Source of the DNA: an uncultured Olsenella sp.
GTDB taxonomy: Bacteria; Actinomycetota; Coriobacteriia; Coriobacteriales; Atopobiaceae
Reading direction: 5' to 3'
DNA: 64,000 nucleotides
Assembly (NCBI GenBank): GCA_949287905.1
Contig: CASEHX010000028.1
Coordinates: 1-64,000 of the forward strand
Notes under the pieces: generated by a model
Seen by the model: only the letters and a program-made list of their open reading frames with translations
The model's database searches: none
Told to the model about the DNA's origin: nothing
Shown here: piece by piece, positions 6,887-15,119 of the stretch
Numbering within the stretch: position 1 is the stretch's first letter
Layout of the letters: every line of letters starts with the position of its first letter
Translations under genes and position numbers: made by a program

Positions 6887-8449
6887 ATGGCCGACACCAT
6901 GCGTGGCGTGTACACCAACCTGACCGAGATCCGCCGCAACGTCTTTTCCAACGTGGCAAAGATCGCCTACGACATGAAGGACGACGACGAGAAGACCACC
7001 CGCCGCAAGATCCGCGACCTCCCGTACGAGATCATCCCCGGCGACGTGGCCACCTACCGCGAGTCCGTCTTCCTGGAGCGCGCGATCGTGGAGCAGCGCA
7101 TTCGCCTGGCCATGGGTCTGCCGCTGCAGGGCGTTGACAAGCGCGAGAGCCTCACCGACGGCCTCGCCGACGCCGCCGTCCCCGAGACCTACTACGAGCC
7201 GCCCCTGATCAACGTCATCAAGTTTGCCTGCAACGCCTGCGACGACAACGTCTACCGCGTGACCAACGCCTGCCAGAGCTGCCTGGCGCACCCCTGCCGA
7301 GAGATCTGCCCCAAGGGCGCCATCTCCTTCCGGCACAAGAAGGCCTACATCGACCAGGAGAAGTGCATCCACTGCGGCATGTGCTTCAACGCCTGCCCCT
7401 ACCACGCGATCCAGCACCACGTGCGCCCGTGCGCGGACGCCTGCGGCATGCACGCCATCGGCTCCGACGAGCACGGCCGCGCCCAGATCAACTACGAGAA
7501 GTGCGTCTCGTGCGGCCAGTGCCTGATCAACTGCCCGTTTGGCGCCATCGCCGACAAGAGCCAGATCTTCCAGGTCATCCAGGCCATCAACCGCGGCGAC
7601 GAGGTCATCGCCGAGGTGGCGCCGGCCTTCGTGGGCCAGTTCGGCGGCAAGGGCAACGTGGACAAGCTGCGCCAGGCCTTCACGATGCTCGGCTTCTCCG
7701 GCATGGAGGAGGTGGCCGTGGGCGCCGACCTCTGCACCGTCCAGGAGGCAGAGGACTTCATGGAGGAGGTGCCCGAGAAGATCCCGTTCATGGGCACGTC
7801 CTGCTGCCCGGCGTGGTCGGTCATGGCCAAGACCGAGTTCCCGGACCACGCGGACTGCATCTCGATGGCCCTCACGCCCATGACGCTCACCGCGCGCCTG
7901 CTGCGCCAGCAGCACCCCAACGCCAAGATCGTCTTCGTCGGGCCGTGCTCGGCCAAGAAGCTCGAGGCCATGCGCAAGTCCGTGCGCTCCGAGGTGGACT
8001 TCGTCCTCACCTTCGAGGAGATGGCCGGCATGATGAAGGGCCGCGGCATCACCGAGTACACCAAGCTCGAGGGCGAGGGCAGCTCGGACTTTGAGGTCGC
8101 CTCCGCGGACGGCCGCGGCTTCGCCGTCGCGGGCGGCGTGGCAAACGCGGTGGTCAACGCCATCAAGGTGATGGACCCCGAGCGCGAGGTCAACGTCGTC
8201 AACGCCGAGGGCCTGGAGAACTGCCGCAAGATGATGAAGGACGCCGTCAAGGGCAAGTACCCCGGTTACCTCATCGAGGGCATGGCCTGCCCGGGCGGCT
8301 GCGTGGCCGGCGCCGGAACGCTCCAGGCGATCAACAAGACCGCCGCGGCCGTCAAGCGCTACGCCAAGAAGTCGCCGCACGCCAACGCAACCGAGAACAC
8401 GTTCCGCGACAAGATCCCCTCGCTCGAGCGCGAGGAGGACGGCAAGTAG
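6887..8449 (+). CDS. Monomeric [FeFe]-hydrogenase, group-B-like
   Basis: This 520-residue protein carries 4Fe-4S ferredoxin cysteine clusters near residues 115-216, including CIHCGMCFNACP and CVSCGQCLINCP, then the H-cluster domain. The three H-cluster motifs are TSCCPAW (304-310), GPCSAKKLE (352-360) and EGMACPGGCVAGAGT (from about 464). TSCCPAW instead of TSCCPGW, and GPC instead of MPC, fit the poorly studied group B enzymes. It should catalyse reversible proton reduction with ferredoxin in the cytoplasm. No hydE, hydF or hydG maturase gene is in this window, so maturation genes must lie elsewhere. Start by GGGAGAGGGG upstream. Confidence 0.9.
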   Translation: MADTMRGVYTNLTEIRRNVFSNVAKIAYDMKDDDEKTTRRKIRDLPYEIIPGDVATYRESVFLERAIVEQRIRLAMGLPLQGVDKRESLTDGLADAAVPETYYEPPLINVIKFACNACDDNVYRVTNACQSCLAHPCREICPKGAISFRHKKAYIDQEKCIHCGMCFNACPYHAIQHHVRPCADACGMHAIGSDEHGRAQINYEKCVSCGQCLINCPFGAIADKSQIFQVIQAINRGDEVIAEVAPAFVGQFGGKGNVDKLRQAFTMLGFSGMEEVAVGADLCTVQEAEDFMEEVPEKIPFMGTSCCPAWSVMAKTEFPDHADCISMALTPMTLTARLLRQQHPNAKIVFVGPCSAKKLEAMRKSVRSEVDFVLTFEEMAGMMKGRGITEYTKLEGEGSSDFEVASADGRGFAVAGGVANAVVNAIKVMDPEREVNVVNAEGLENCRKMMKDAVKGKYPGYLIEGMACPGGCVAGAGTLQAINKTAAAVKRYAKKSPHANATENTFRDKIPSLEREEDGK

Positions 8450-8485
8450 GCCGCGCGCAAGGCAGCGCGTAAAAACGGACAGACT

Positions 8486-8510
8486 GCGTTTTGGCTTCCT
8501 GCGAAAACGC
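8486..8510 (+). terminator. Weak hairpin after the hydrogenase gene
   Basis: GCGTTTT (8486-8492) pairs with AAAACGC (8504-8510) about 36 bp after the hydrogenase stop. There is no clear U-run, so it may only mark the transcript end. Confidence 0.3.
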
Positions 8511-8625
8511 GACGGCCGTGGTCGTTTTGACGCGGTCGTCGGGGGCCCGCGCCGCCAGACCCGGCGATGCGGAAGGCTATCATGGGGAGTCGCAGCTTTA
8601 GACCGCCCAAGCGAGAAGGACCCAC

Positions 8626-9681
8626 ATGCTCAAGGTAGACCGCGCGATCCTGCACGTCTTTGACTTCGACTCCGGCTCCACGTACCTCTCGGAGCGCCCG
8701 CTCGACCTCACGGTCCGCGCCACGCGCTCCTACGTGCAGCGCCACCTGCGAAAGATCTCCTCCAACGCGGAGAGCCGTCACGGCGCGTTTGCCCCGGACT
8801 CCGGCTTTGCCGCCGAGCTCCAGCGCTACTTCGCCGGCGAGCGCGAGTTCGTGGAGTTCTCCGTAGAGATCGCCCAGTGGTTCTGGGAGGAGCTGCGCCG
8901 CGCGGAGGACCTCGAGCAGTGCGACCTGCTCGTCGCGGACTTCACGGACACCGACGCCGCGGACGCGGCGGGCGAGAAGGACGGCGCGCCCGAGGGCCCC
9001 TCCTTCGACGGGCCCGCCGGCCGCAGGTTCTTCTCGGTGCTGCTGCTCCCGCGGCGCCAGGCGTTTGTCCACGAGGTGGTCGGTGACGCCAACGACATCG
9101 CGCGCGTGGACGCCACGCTGCCCAACCCGTCGCAGAAGGTGGCGTCCTACGTGCTCGTGGACGCCGAGACCGGCGCGATAGACTTCCACGACAAGGAGCG
9201 CGCCGTGGGCAGCGAGCGCGTGAGCATCATCCCCGAGCGCTTCCTGCAGTGCACGAGCGAGGCATCCAGCCACGAGGTGATCGACGAGGTCAACGTCATC
9301 GTGCGGGACGTGGCGGAGGAGTTTGGCCTGGAGCCGGCCGTCGAGGTCGGTCGCGTGAAGGCCGCCGTGGCGAGAAGCGCCGACGTGGAGGAGTCCTTCT
9401 CGCCCGCCGAGGTGGGACGCACCGTCTTTGCCGAGCGCCCGGACGTGGCCGAGCGCTTTGAGGAGCGCGTGCGCGAGGCCAAGCTCCCCGAGGAGGCACC
9501 CGTGCGCCGCGGCGTGGCGAACCGCCTCACCAAGAGCCACAAGATCCGCACGGACACCGGCGTGGAGATCACCTTCCCCTCGGAGCTGGCGGAGCGTCCC
9601 GGCTACCTGGACTTCTCGACGGACGCCGAGGGGCGCATCACCATCACGGTGGGAAACGTGGCCAAGATAGAGAACAGGTAG
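8626..9681 (+). CDS. Nucleoid-associated protein, YejK/NdpA (NA37) family
   Basis: This 351-residue protein resembles the NA37/YejK family (PF04245): an N-terminal block with VDRAILHVFD, a central DLLVADF...FFSVLLLP region, and a C-terminal KSHKIRTDTGVEITFP stretch. E. coli YejK is found with the nucleoid and topoisomerases, but its role is poorly defined. Start is the ATG at 8626, preceded by GCGAGAAGGACCCAC. It appears to be transcribed alone. Family assignment is good; the function here is unknown. Confidence 0.78.
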   Translation: MLKVDRAILHVFDFDSGSTYLSERPLDLTVRATRSYVQRHLRKISSNAESRHGAFAPDSGFAAELQRYFAGEREFVEFSVEIAQWFWEELRRAEDLEQCDLLVADFTDTDAADAAGEKDGAPEGPSFDGPAGRRFFSVLLLPRRQAFVHEVVGDANDIARVDATLPNPSQKVASYVLVDAETGAIDFHDKERAVGSERVSIIPERFLQCTSEASSHEVIDEVNVIVRDVAEEFGLEPAVEVGRVKAAVARSADVEESFSPAEVGRTVFAERPDVAERFEERVREAKLPEEAPVRRGVANRLTKSHKIRTDTGVEITFPSELAERPGYLDFSTDAEGRITITVGNVAKIENR

Positions 9682-9832
9682 GCCCCGGCGCGCCCTGGCG
9701 GGGAGCGGGGGAGCGGCGCCGTTCTGTTTCCGTCTGCCTTGCATACTCGTGTGAGTCTCGTGTCTGGGGCGATTTGCGGCTAGAATGGTCATCTGAGATC
9801 TCAAACGAACCTGTCACACACAAGGAGACTCC

Positions 9833-11056
9833 ATGCGTTGCTCTCGCAGAAGCCTTACTGACATCGGTATTTCTCCGCGCACCGTGACCAGGCGCGATGC
9901 GCTGCGACTGCTCCTTGGCGCGGGCGTCTGCGCGGCGTTTCTGCCCGAGATCGCGGCCGCTCAGACGACCCAGGAGAAGCTCGACGCGGCAAAGCTCAGC
10001 TACGAGCAGGCGCAGGACGAGCTCGAGCGCATCTCGAAGGAGTACGAGTCCATCGCCGGCCAGCTCTCCGAGACCACGGCCGAGATAGCCGACGTCTCCC
10101 AGCAGATCGAGGAGAAGCAGGCCCAGATCGACGAGAAGCAGGGCCAGATCGACGAGAAGCAGGCCCAGATTGACGAGAAGCAGGCCCAGATGGAGGGCAA
10201 GCAGGAGATTCTGGGCGAGCGCATGAGCTCGAGCTACAAGGCAGGCCCGGCCTCCACGCTCGACCTGCTCCTCAACTCCGCGACCTTCGAGGAGCTCACG
10301 AGCAACCTCTACTACCTCGGCAAGGTCAACGAGGCCGATACCGAGATGATCGAGGAGATCCGCAGCCTCAAGGAGCAGCTCGAGGTCGAGCGCGCCGACC
10401 TCGAGACGCAGAAGGCCGACCTCGAGACGCAGAAGGCGGACCTGGAGTCGCAGAAGACCGACCTCGAGAACCTCAAGGCAGACCAGGAGGAGCAGCTCGA
10501 GGACGCGAGAAAGAAGCAGGCCGAGTCCGCCGAGCTCGTCGCCAACCTCTCCGAGGAGGTCAAGGAGCTCATGGAGCAGCGCGACGCAGAGGAGTACCAG
10601 GAGCTCCTCGCCGCGCAGCAGCTCGCCCAGCAGATGCAGCAACAGGGCAGGCCGTCCGCGGGCGGCGGGATCACCGGCTCGGGCCCGCTCTCCAAGGTCA
10701 TCAGTGCGTGCTACTCCACGCCCTCGCCGGGCACGGGTCTCTGCGCCGCATGGATCACCAACGTGTACTCTCGCGCCGGCATCGGCTCGTTCTACGGCAA
10801 CGCCGACGACATGTACTACGCGTGGTGCGGGACGTCTCCCTCCAACATCAAGCCGGGCATGATCATCGCCGTCAACTGCTCGCCCTCGAGCCCCGCCGGC
10901 CGCATCTACGGCCACATCGGCATCTACGTGGGCAACGGTACGGTCATGGACAACATCGGCTACATCCGCTCCACGAGCCTCTCGTACTGGGTGAGCTACT
11001 ACAGCGCCCTCGCCACGCCGCTGTGCGGCTGGATCGGCGGCATCGCCCTCTCGTAG
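9833..11056 (+). CDS. Secreted coiled-coil cell-wall hydrolase (NlpC/P60- or CHAP-like)
   Basis: This 407-residue protein has an N-terminal Tat-like signal (TRRDALRLLLGAG... ending near AAAQ, residue 44). A long coiled coil follows to about residue 270. The coil includes near-perfect seven-residue repeats (IDEKQAQ, then LETQKAD). The C-terminal domain (about 283-407) has a candidate catalytic Cys304 in GLCAAWI and His361 in YGHIGIYVG, the papain-like NlpC/P60-CHAP pattern. PcsB/CwlO-type proteins with this layout cut peptidoglycan and are activated by FtsEX through the coil. That partner is inferred; no ftsEX is in the window. Confidence 0.82.
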   Translation: MRCSRRSLTDIGISPRTVTRRDALRLLLGAGVCAAFLPEIAAAQTTQEKLDAAKLSYEQAQDELERISKEYESIAGQLSETTAEIADVSQQIEEKQAQIDEKQGQIDEKQAQIDEKQAQMEGKQEILGERMSSSYKAGPASTLDLLLNSATFEELTSNLYYLGKVNEADTEMIEEIRSLKEQLEVERADLETQKADLETQKADLESQKTDLENLKADQEEQLEDARKKQAESAELVANLSEEVKELMEQRDAEEYQELLAAQQLAQQMQQQGRPSAGGGITGSGPLSKVISACYSTPSPGTGLCAAWITNVYSRAGIGSFYGNADDMYYAWCGTSPSNIKPGMIIAVNCSPSSPAGRIYGHIGIYVGNGTVMDNIGYIRSTSLSYWVSYYSALATPLCGWIGGIALS

Positions 11057-11071
11057 GCTCTCATAGGCGCA

Positions 11072-11107
11072 GGAGACGGGGGCGGGACGTCTCGCCCCGC
11101 TCCTTTT
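11072..11107 (+). terminator. Rho-independent terminator after the cell-wall hydrolase
   Basis: A GC-rich hairpin (GGAG...CGGGGGCG paired with CGCCCCG...CTCC, 11072-11103) is followed by TTTT. It separates the hydrolase from the nad operon promoter. Confidence 0.75.
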
Positions 11108-11119
11108 GCCCCTCACTGT

Positions 11120-11149
11120 CTTGTCAGCTGACAAGTTTGCTGTCATACT
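11120..11149 (+). promoter_or_regulatory. nadA promoter overlapped by a 16-bp palindrome, probable NiaR operator
   Basis: TTGTCA (11121-11126) and CATACT (11144-11149) form a -35/-10 pair with a 17-bp spacer. The perfect palindrome CTTGTCAGCTGACAAG (11120-11135) covers the -35 box. The operon's last gene encodes a NiaR-type repressor. Operator identity is inferred from position and symmetry. Confidence 0.72.
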
Positions 11150-11177
11150 GGCTGGGTTGCCTACGAGGGGAGCGGAC

Positions 11178-12104
11178 ATGCTCACTGACGAGCTGCGCGC
11201 CGAGGTCGCGCGCCTCAAGGCCGATCGCGACGCCGTGATCCTGGCCCACTACTACGTCCCGCCCGAGGTCCAGGAGCTGGCCGATCACGTGGGCGACTCC
11301 TTCGCCCTCGCCAAGCTCGCGGCCACGCTGCCGTGTCGCACGCTGGTCTTTGCGGGCGTGAGCTTCATGGCGGAGAGCGCCAAGCTCCTCTCGCCGGACA
11401 AGACCGTCCTCATGCCGGACCCGTCCGCGGACTGCCCGATGGCGCACATGGTGCGCCGCGAGACGGTGGATGCCGCGCGCGAGCGCTATGGCGACGACCT
11501 GGCGGTGGCCTGCTACGTCAACTCCACGGCAGAGGTGAAGTCGTGGTCCGACGTCTGCGTCACCTCCTCTAACGCGGTGCGCATCGTGTGCGCCCTGCCG
11601 CAGGCCAACGTGCTCTTCGTGCCCGACCGTCACCTCGGCAGCTACGTGGCGAGCCAGGTGGCCGAGAAGAACGTGATCCTGAACGACGGCTACTGCCCCA
11701 TCCACCGCGACATCTCCGCCGACGAGGTTCGCGCGCTGAGGGCCGAGTTCCCGGACGCGCCGGTGCTCGCGCACCCCGAGTGCGGCCCGGAGGCGATGGC
11801 GCTCGCCGACTTTGCCGGCTCCACCTCGCAGATCATCGAGGCGGCGGTGGCGGGCTCGGCGCGCGACTACATCGTCCTCACCGTGGACGGCGTCCGCGGC
11901 GAGCTGGAGCGCCAGACGGCCGGGACCGGCAAGCGCTTCCACTTCCCGGCCACGCGCCCGGCCTGTCCGGACATGGACCGCATCACGGTGGGGCGGCTCG
12001 TCGCCTGCCTGCGCAACGGCTCCGGCGAGGTGGGCCTTCCGCCGGCAGAGGTGGCCGAGGGCGCCCGCGCGGCGCTCACGCGCATGCTCGAGCTGGGGAG
12101 GTAG
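11178..12104 (+). CDS. nadA: Quinolinate synthase
   Basis: This 308-residue enzyme condenses iminoaspartate with dihydroxyacetone phosphate to give quinolinate, the second step of de novo NAD synthesis. It carries a 4Fe-4S cluster; the three expected ligands are C86 (SADCPMAH), C173 (GYCPIHR) and C263 (RPACPDM), with spacing typical of the family. The HYYVPPEVQELAD block near residue 24 is also conserved. Start is the ATG at 11178, with GAGGGG upstream; a longer start would run through the promoter and palindrome. It is the first gene of nadA-nadB-nadC-niaR; nadB starts two bases after its stop. Confidence 0.96.
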   Translation: MLTDELRAEVARLKADRDAVILAHYYVPPEVQELADHVGDSFALAKLAATLPCRTLVFAGVSFMAESAKLLSPDKTVLMPDPSADCPMAHMVRRETVDAARERYGDDLAVACYVNSTAEVKSWSDVCVTSSNAVRIVCALPQANVLFVPDRHLGSYVASQVAEKNVILNDGYCPIHRDISADEVRALRAEFPDAPVLAHPECGPEAMALADFAGSTSQIIEAAVAGSARDYIVLTVDGVRGELERQTAGTGKRFHFPATRPACPDMDRITVGRLVACLRNGSGEVGLPPAEVAEGARAALTRMLELGR

Positions 12105-12105
12105 C

Positions 12106-13446
12106 ATGTCGGGCGAGAAGGACGGCGTCATCGCGACGGACGGGTCGCGCCCCGCGCGCGTGATCGACTGCGACGTGGTCATCGTCGGCTGCGGGGTGGC
12201 CGGCCTCTACTGCGCGCTCAACCTCCCGGAGGCGCTCTCGGTGGTCCTGCTCTCCAAGGAGGCCGTGGACCACTGTGACTCCATGCTTGCCCAGGGTGGC
12301 ATCTGCGTCCTGCACGACCCGGGCGACTACGAGTCCTTCTTCGAGGACACGCTGCGCGCGGGCCACTATGAGAACCGCCTGGAGAGCGTGGACCTCATGA
12401 TCCGTGCGAGCCGTCCCATCATCGACGACCTCATCAAGCGCGGCGTGCGCTTCGCCCGTAGGGCGGACGGCGAGCTGGACTACACCCGCGAGGGCGCGCA
12501 CTCCCGCCCGCGTATCGTCTACCACGAGGACGTCACGGGGGAGGAGATCACCACGCACCTGCTTGCCTGCGTGCGCGACCTGCCCCATGCGCGCATCCTC
12601 GAGCACACCTGCATGACGGACATCCTCGAGGGCTTTGAGGGCAGCGGCACGCGCGTGTGTCGCGGCGTCGTGGCCACGGGACCGGACGGCGAGAAGATCG
12701 AGATTCACGCGGACGCCACGGTCTTTGCCACCGGTGGGGTGGGCGGGCTCTACTCGCGCTCCACGAACTTCTCGTGCCTCACCGGGGACGGCTGCCGCAT
12801 AGCCGCCGAGCACGGCGTACTTCTCGAGCACATGGACTACGTGCAGGTCCATCCCACCTCGCTCTGGAGCGAGCGGCCCGGGCGGGCCTTCCTCATCTCC
12901 GAGTCCGCGCGCGGGGAGGGGGCGATCCTGCTGAACGACGCCGGCGAGCGCTTCACGGACGAGCTGCAGCCGCGCGACGTTGTCTCCGCGGCGATCTTTG
13001 CCGAGATGAGACGGACTGGCGCCGAGCACGTCTGGCTCTCCTTCGAGCGGGTGCCACGCGACGTCATAGAGGGGCACTTCACGCACATCCTGGAGCGCTG
13101 CCTCGAGGAGGGCTACGATATCCGAGAGCGCCCGATTCCCGTGGTGCCCGCGCAGCACTACTTCATGGGCGGCATTCACGTGGACTCGGACTCGCAGACC
13201 ACGCTGCCGCACCTCTTTGCCTGCGGGGAGACCTGCTGCAACGGCGTTCACGGCAAGAACCGCCTTGCCTCCAACAGCCTGCTCGAGGCGCTCGTCTTTG
13301 CCCAGCGGGCGGCCGACAGAATCATGCGCGACCGCTTTGCGGAGGACACCGCGGCACAGCTTGCCGCGGCGGCGCGCATGCGCTCCCGCTTTGTGGCGGG
13401 CTCGCGCGACGTGACCGACGTGGCGCTGCTCACCGGCGCCAAGTGA
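12106..13446 (+). CDS. nadB: L-aspartate oxidase (FAD), short C-terminus
   Basis: This 446-residue flavoprotein oxidises L-aspartate to iminoaspartate for NadA. The FAD-binding VVIVGCGVAGLYCAL, the SMLAQGGI loop, VHPTSL, SARGEGA and the GVHGKNRLASNSLLE block are all present. E. coli NadB is about 540 residues, so most of the C-terminal helical domain is missing or reduced here. The stop TGA (13444-13446) lies within a GTGACA half-element directly before two REP hairpins. This raises the possibility that repeat insertion trimmed the 3' end, but no leftover coding sequence is seen beyond. Confidence 0.93.
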   Translation: MSGEKDGVIATDGSRPARVIDCDVVIVGCGVAGLYCALNLPEALSVVLLSKEAVDHCDSMLAQGGICVLHDPGDYESFFEDTLRAGHYENRLESVDLMIRASRPIIDDLIKRGVRFARRADGELDYTREGAHSRPRIVYHEDVTGEEITTHLLACVRDLPHARILEHTCMTDILEGFEGSGTRVCRGVVATGPDGEKIEIHADATVFATGGVGGLYSRSTNFSCLTGDGCRIAAEHGVLLEHMDYVQVHPTSLWSERPGRAFLISESARGEGAILLNDAGERFTDELQPRDVVSAAIFAEMRRTGAEHVWLSFERVPRDVIEGHFTHILERCLEEGYDIRERPIPVVPAQHYFMGGIHVDSDSQTTLPHLFACGETCCNGVHGKNRLASNSLLEALVFAQRAADRIMRDRFAEDTAAQLAAAARMRSRFVAGSRDVTDVALLTGAK

Positions 13447-13510
13447 CAACGTGACAATGGGGTCGTAGCCAACTGTCACATGTGACAATGGGGTCGTAGC
13501 CAACTGTCAC
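13443..13510. repeat. Two REP hairpins between nadB and nadC
   Basis: Two 29-bp copies of GTGACAATGGGGTCGTAGCC...TGTCAC lie at 13451-13479 and 13482-13510, preceded by a half copy at 13443-13450. The outer GTGACA/TGTCAC arms and an inner GTC...AAC stem can fold. They sit inside the nad operon and end 26 bp before nadC, where they could affect mRNA stability or the relative level of the downstream genes. Same family as at 14944 and 15875. Confidence 0.9.
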
Positions 13511-13536
13511 ACTAACCGAGAAGAGAGAGGTACCCA

Positions 13537-14391
13537 ATGACCGACCCGATGATCCAGATGCAGATGGACGACCACATCCGCGCGGCGTTGCGCGAGGACA
13601 TGCCCTTCGGCGACGTCTCCACCGCCGCCGTGATGCCCGGGCCGCGTCAGGGCCGCGTTCAGCTCATCGCCAAGGCTGACGGCGTGATTGCGGGCCTCGC
13701 GGTCTTCTCGCGCGTCTTTGCGCTGCTCGACCCTGCCACAAGCGTCACCGCCGACGTGGCGGACGGCGATCGCGTGGTCGCGGGCCAGCACGTGGCAACC
13801 GTCGAGGGAGACGTGCGCGTGCTGCTGGAGGGGGAGCGCACTGCCCTCAACTACCTGCAGCGCATGAGCGGCATCGCCACCTACACGGCGGCCATCGCGG
13901 CCGCGCTCGAGGGCACGCCCACCACGCTCGTCTGCACGCGCAAGACCACGCCCGGCATGCGCCTCTTCGAGCGCGAGGCCGTGCGCCTGGGCGGCGGCAG
14001 CCTGCACCGCTACGGCCTCTCCGACGGCGTGCTGCTCAAGGACAACCACATCGACGCCGCGGGCGGCGTTGCCGAGGCCGTTGCCATGGCGCGCGCGACG
14101 GCACCCTTCGTGGACAAGGTCGAGGTGGAGTGCGAGAGTCTCGAGATGGTCCGCGAGGCGGTGGAGGCAGGTGCCGACATCATCATGCTGGACAACATGT
14201 CCCACGACGACATGGCCGCCGCGATCGCCCTCATCGATGGCCGCGCCCAGACCGAGGCCTCGGGCAACGTGGATGCCGCCAACGTGGGGCGCTACGTCGA
14301 CCTGGGCGTGGACTTCGTCTCCTGCGGCGCGCTCACGCACTCCGCGCCGATCCTCGACCTCTCGCTCAAGCACCTGGAGGTGCTGGGGTGA
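13537..14391 (+). CDS. nadC: Nicotinate-nucleotide pyrophosphorylase (quinolinate phosphoribosyltransferase)
   Basis: This 284-residue enzyme turns quinolinate and PRPP into nicotinate mononucleotide, CO2 and pyrophosphate. The family motifs CTRKTTPGMR, GGGSLHRYGLSDGVLLKDNH and the C-terminal EASGNVDAANVGRY are clear. Start is the ATG after GAGAAGAGAGAGGT. It is the third gene of the operon, and its stop overlaps the GTG start of niaR by four bases (GTGA), which suggests translational coupling. Confidence 0.97.
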   Translation: MTDPMIQMQMDDHIRAALREDMPFGDVSTAAVMPGPRQGRVQLIAKADGVIAGLAVFSRVFALLDPATSVTADVADGDRVVAGQHVATVEGDVRVLLEGERTALNYLQRMSGIATYTAAIAAALEGTPTTLVCTRKTTPGMRLFEREAVRLGGGSLHRYGLSDGVLLKDNHIDAAGGVAEAVAMARATAPFVDKVEVECESLEMVREAVEAGADIIMLDNMSHDDMAAAIALIDGRAQTEASGNVDAANVGRYVDLGVDFVSCGALTHSAPILDLSLKHLEVLG

Positions 14392-14942
14392 GTGCCGGCT
14401 CCGGGGACGCCCGTCGCGAGAAGATCTTGGGGGAGCTTCGCGGGGCGTCCGCTCCGCTCTCGGGCGGCGCCCTGGCCGAGAAGTGCGGCGTGAGCCGCCA
14501 GGTGGTGGTCACCGACATCGCCCTCCTGCGCACGCGGGGCGAGAAGATCGTCTCCACCAACCGCGGCTACGTCCTTCTCGCCAGCGACGCGCCTGCGCAG
14601 CCGAGGCGCCTGTTCAAGTGCCGTCACACCGCGGAGCAGACCGCCGACGAGCTCACCTGCGTCGTCGACCTGGGCGGGCGCGTGGAGGACGTCTTCGTGA
14701 ACCATCGTGTGTACGGCGTGGTGTCCTCGGAGCTGGGAATCTCCAGCCGCCGCGACGTCGAGCGCTTCATGGCCGAACTCGCCTCGGGCGTGTCCGCGCC
14801 GCTCATGGAGGTCACGAGTGGCTATCACTTCCATCACGTGAGCGCCGAGAGCGACGAGGTGCTGGACGACGTCGAGCGCGCCCTTGCGTCCCGCGGCTAC
14901 CTGGCCGAGCTCACCGACTACGAGGCCGCCACTTTCGCCTGA
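14388..14942 (+). CDS. niaR: NiaR-type transcriptional repressor of NAD synthesis (HTH_11 + 3H)
   Basis: This 184-residue protein has an N-terminal winged helix (residues 8-65) and a C-terminal 3H domain. Likely metal-binding residues H80, E88, H147 and H149 keep the spacing seen in Thermotoga TM1602. NiaR senses niacin and represses NAD biosynthesis and niacin uptake genes. The GTG start at 14388 overlaps the nadC stop. Because the repressor is the last gene of the operon that carries the palindromic operator, autoregulation is likely (inference). Its stop lies one base before a triple REP array. Confidence 0.9.
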   Translation: MSAGSGDARREKILGELRGASAPLSGGALAEKCGVSRQVVVTDIALLRTRGEKIVSTNRGYVLLASDAPAQPRRLFKCRHTAEQTADELTCVVDLGGRVEDVFVNHRVYGVVSSELGISSRRDVERFMAELASGVSAPLMEVTSGYHFHHVSAESDEVLDDVERALASRGYLAELTDYEAATFA

Positions 14943-14943
14943 C

Positions 14944-15052
14944 GTGACAAAGGGGTCGTAGCCGACTGTCACATTCTCCTGACGTGACAAAGGGGTCGTA
15001 GCCGACTGTCACATTCTCCTGATGTGACAAAGGGGTCGTAGCCGACTGTCAC
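14944..15052. repeat. Triple tandem REP hairpins upstream of the RAYT gene
   Basis: Three 29-bp copies (14944-14972, 14984-15012, 15024-15052) repeat with an exact 40-bp period. The arms are GTGACA and TGTCAC, with an inner GTCG/CGAC stem around TAGC and AAGGG unpaired on the 5' side. The asymmetric bulge gives each hairpin a direction, as in REP elements of RAYT systems. The linker between copies reads ATTCTCCTGAC or ATTCTCCTGAT. Confidence 0.92.
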
Positions 15053-15119
15053 ATTATCGTGAATCAGATTGCTGCAATACGGGAATAATCCGCCCACTCT
15101 CTTCGGAAGGGGTGGCGTC

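Noticed and set aside
4910..8380. 1156-residue open frame on the minus strand across hisS and the hydrogenase
   Set aside because: It is the antisense shadow of GC-rich codon-biased genes; its product is His/Ala/Arg-rich and matches no family, while the plus-strand genes have clear motifs.
9682..9832. c-di-AMP (ydaO) riboswitch upstream of the cell-wall hydrolase
   Set aside because: The gap is only about 150 nt and lacks the known core sequence.
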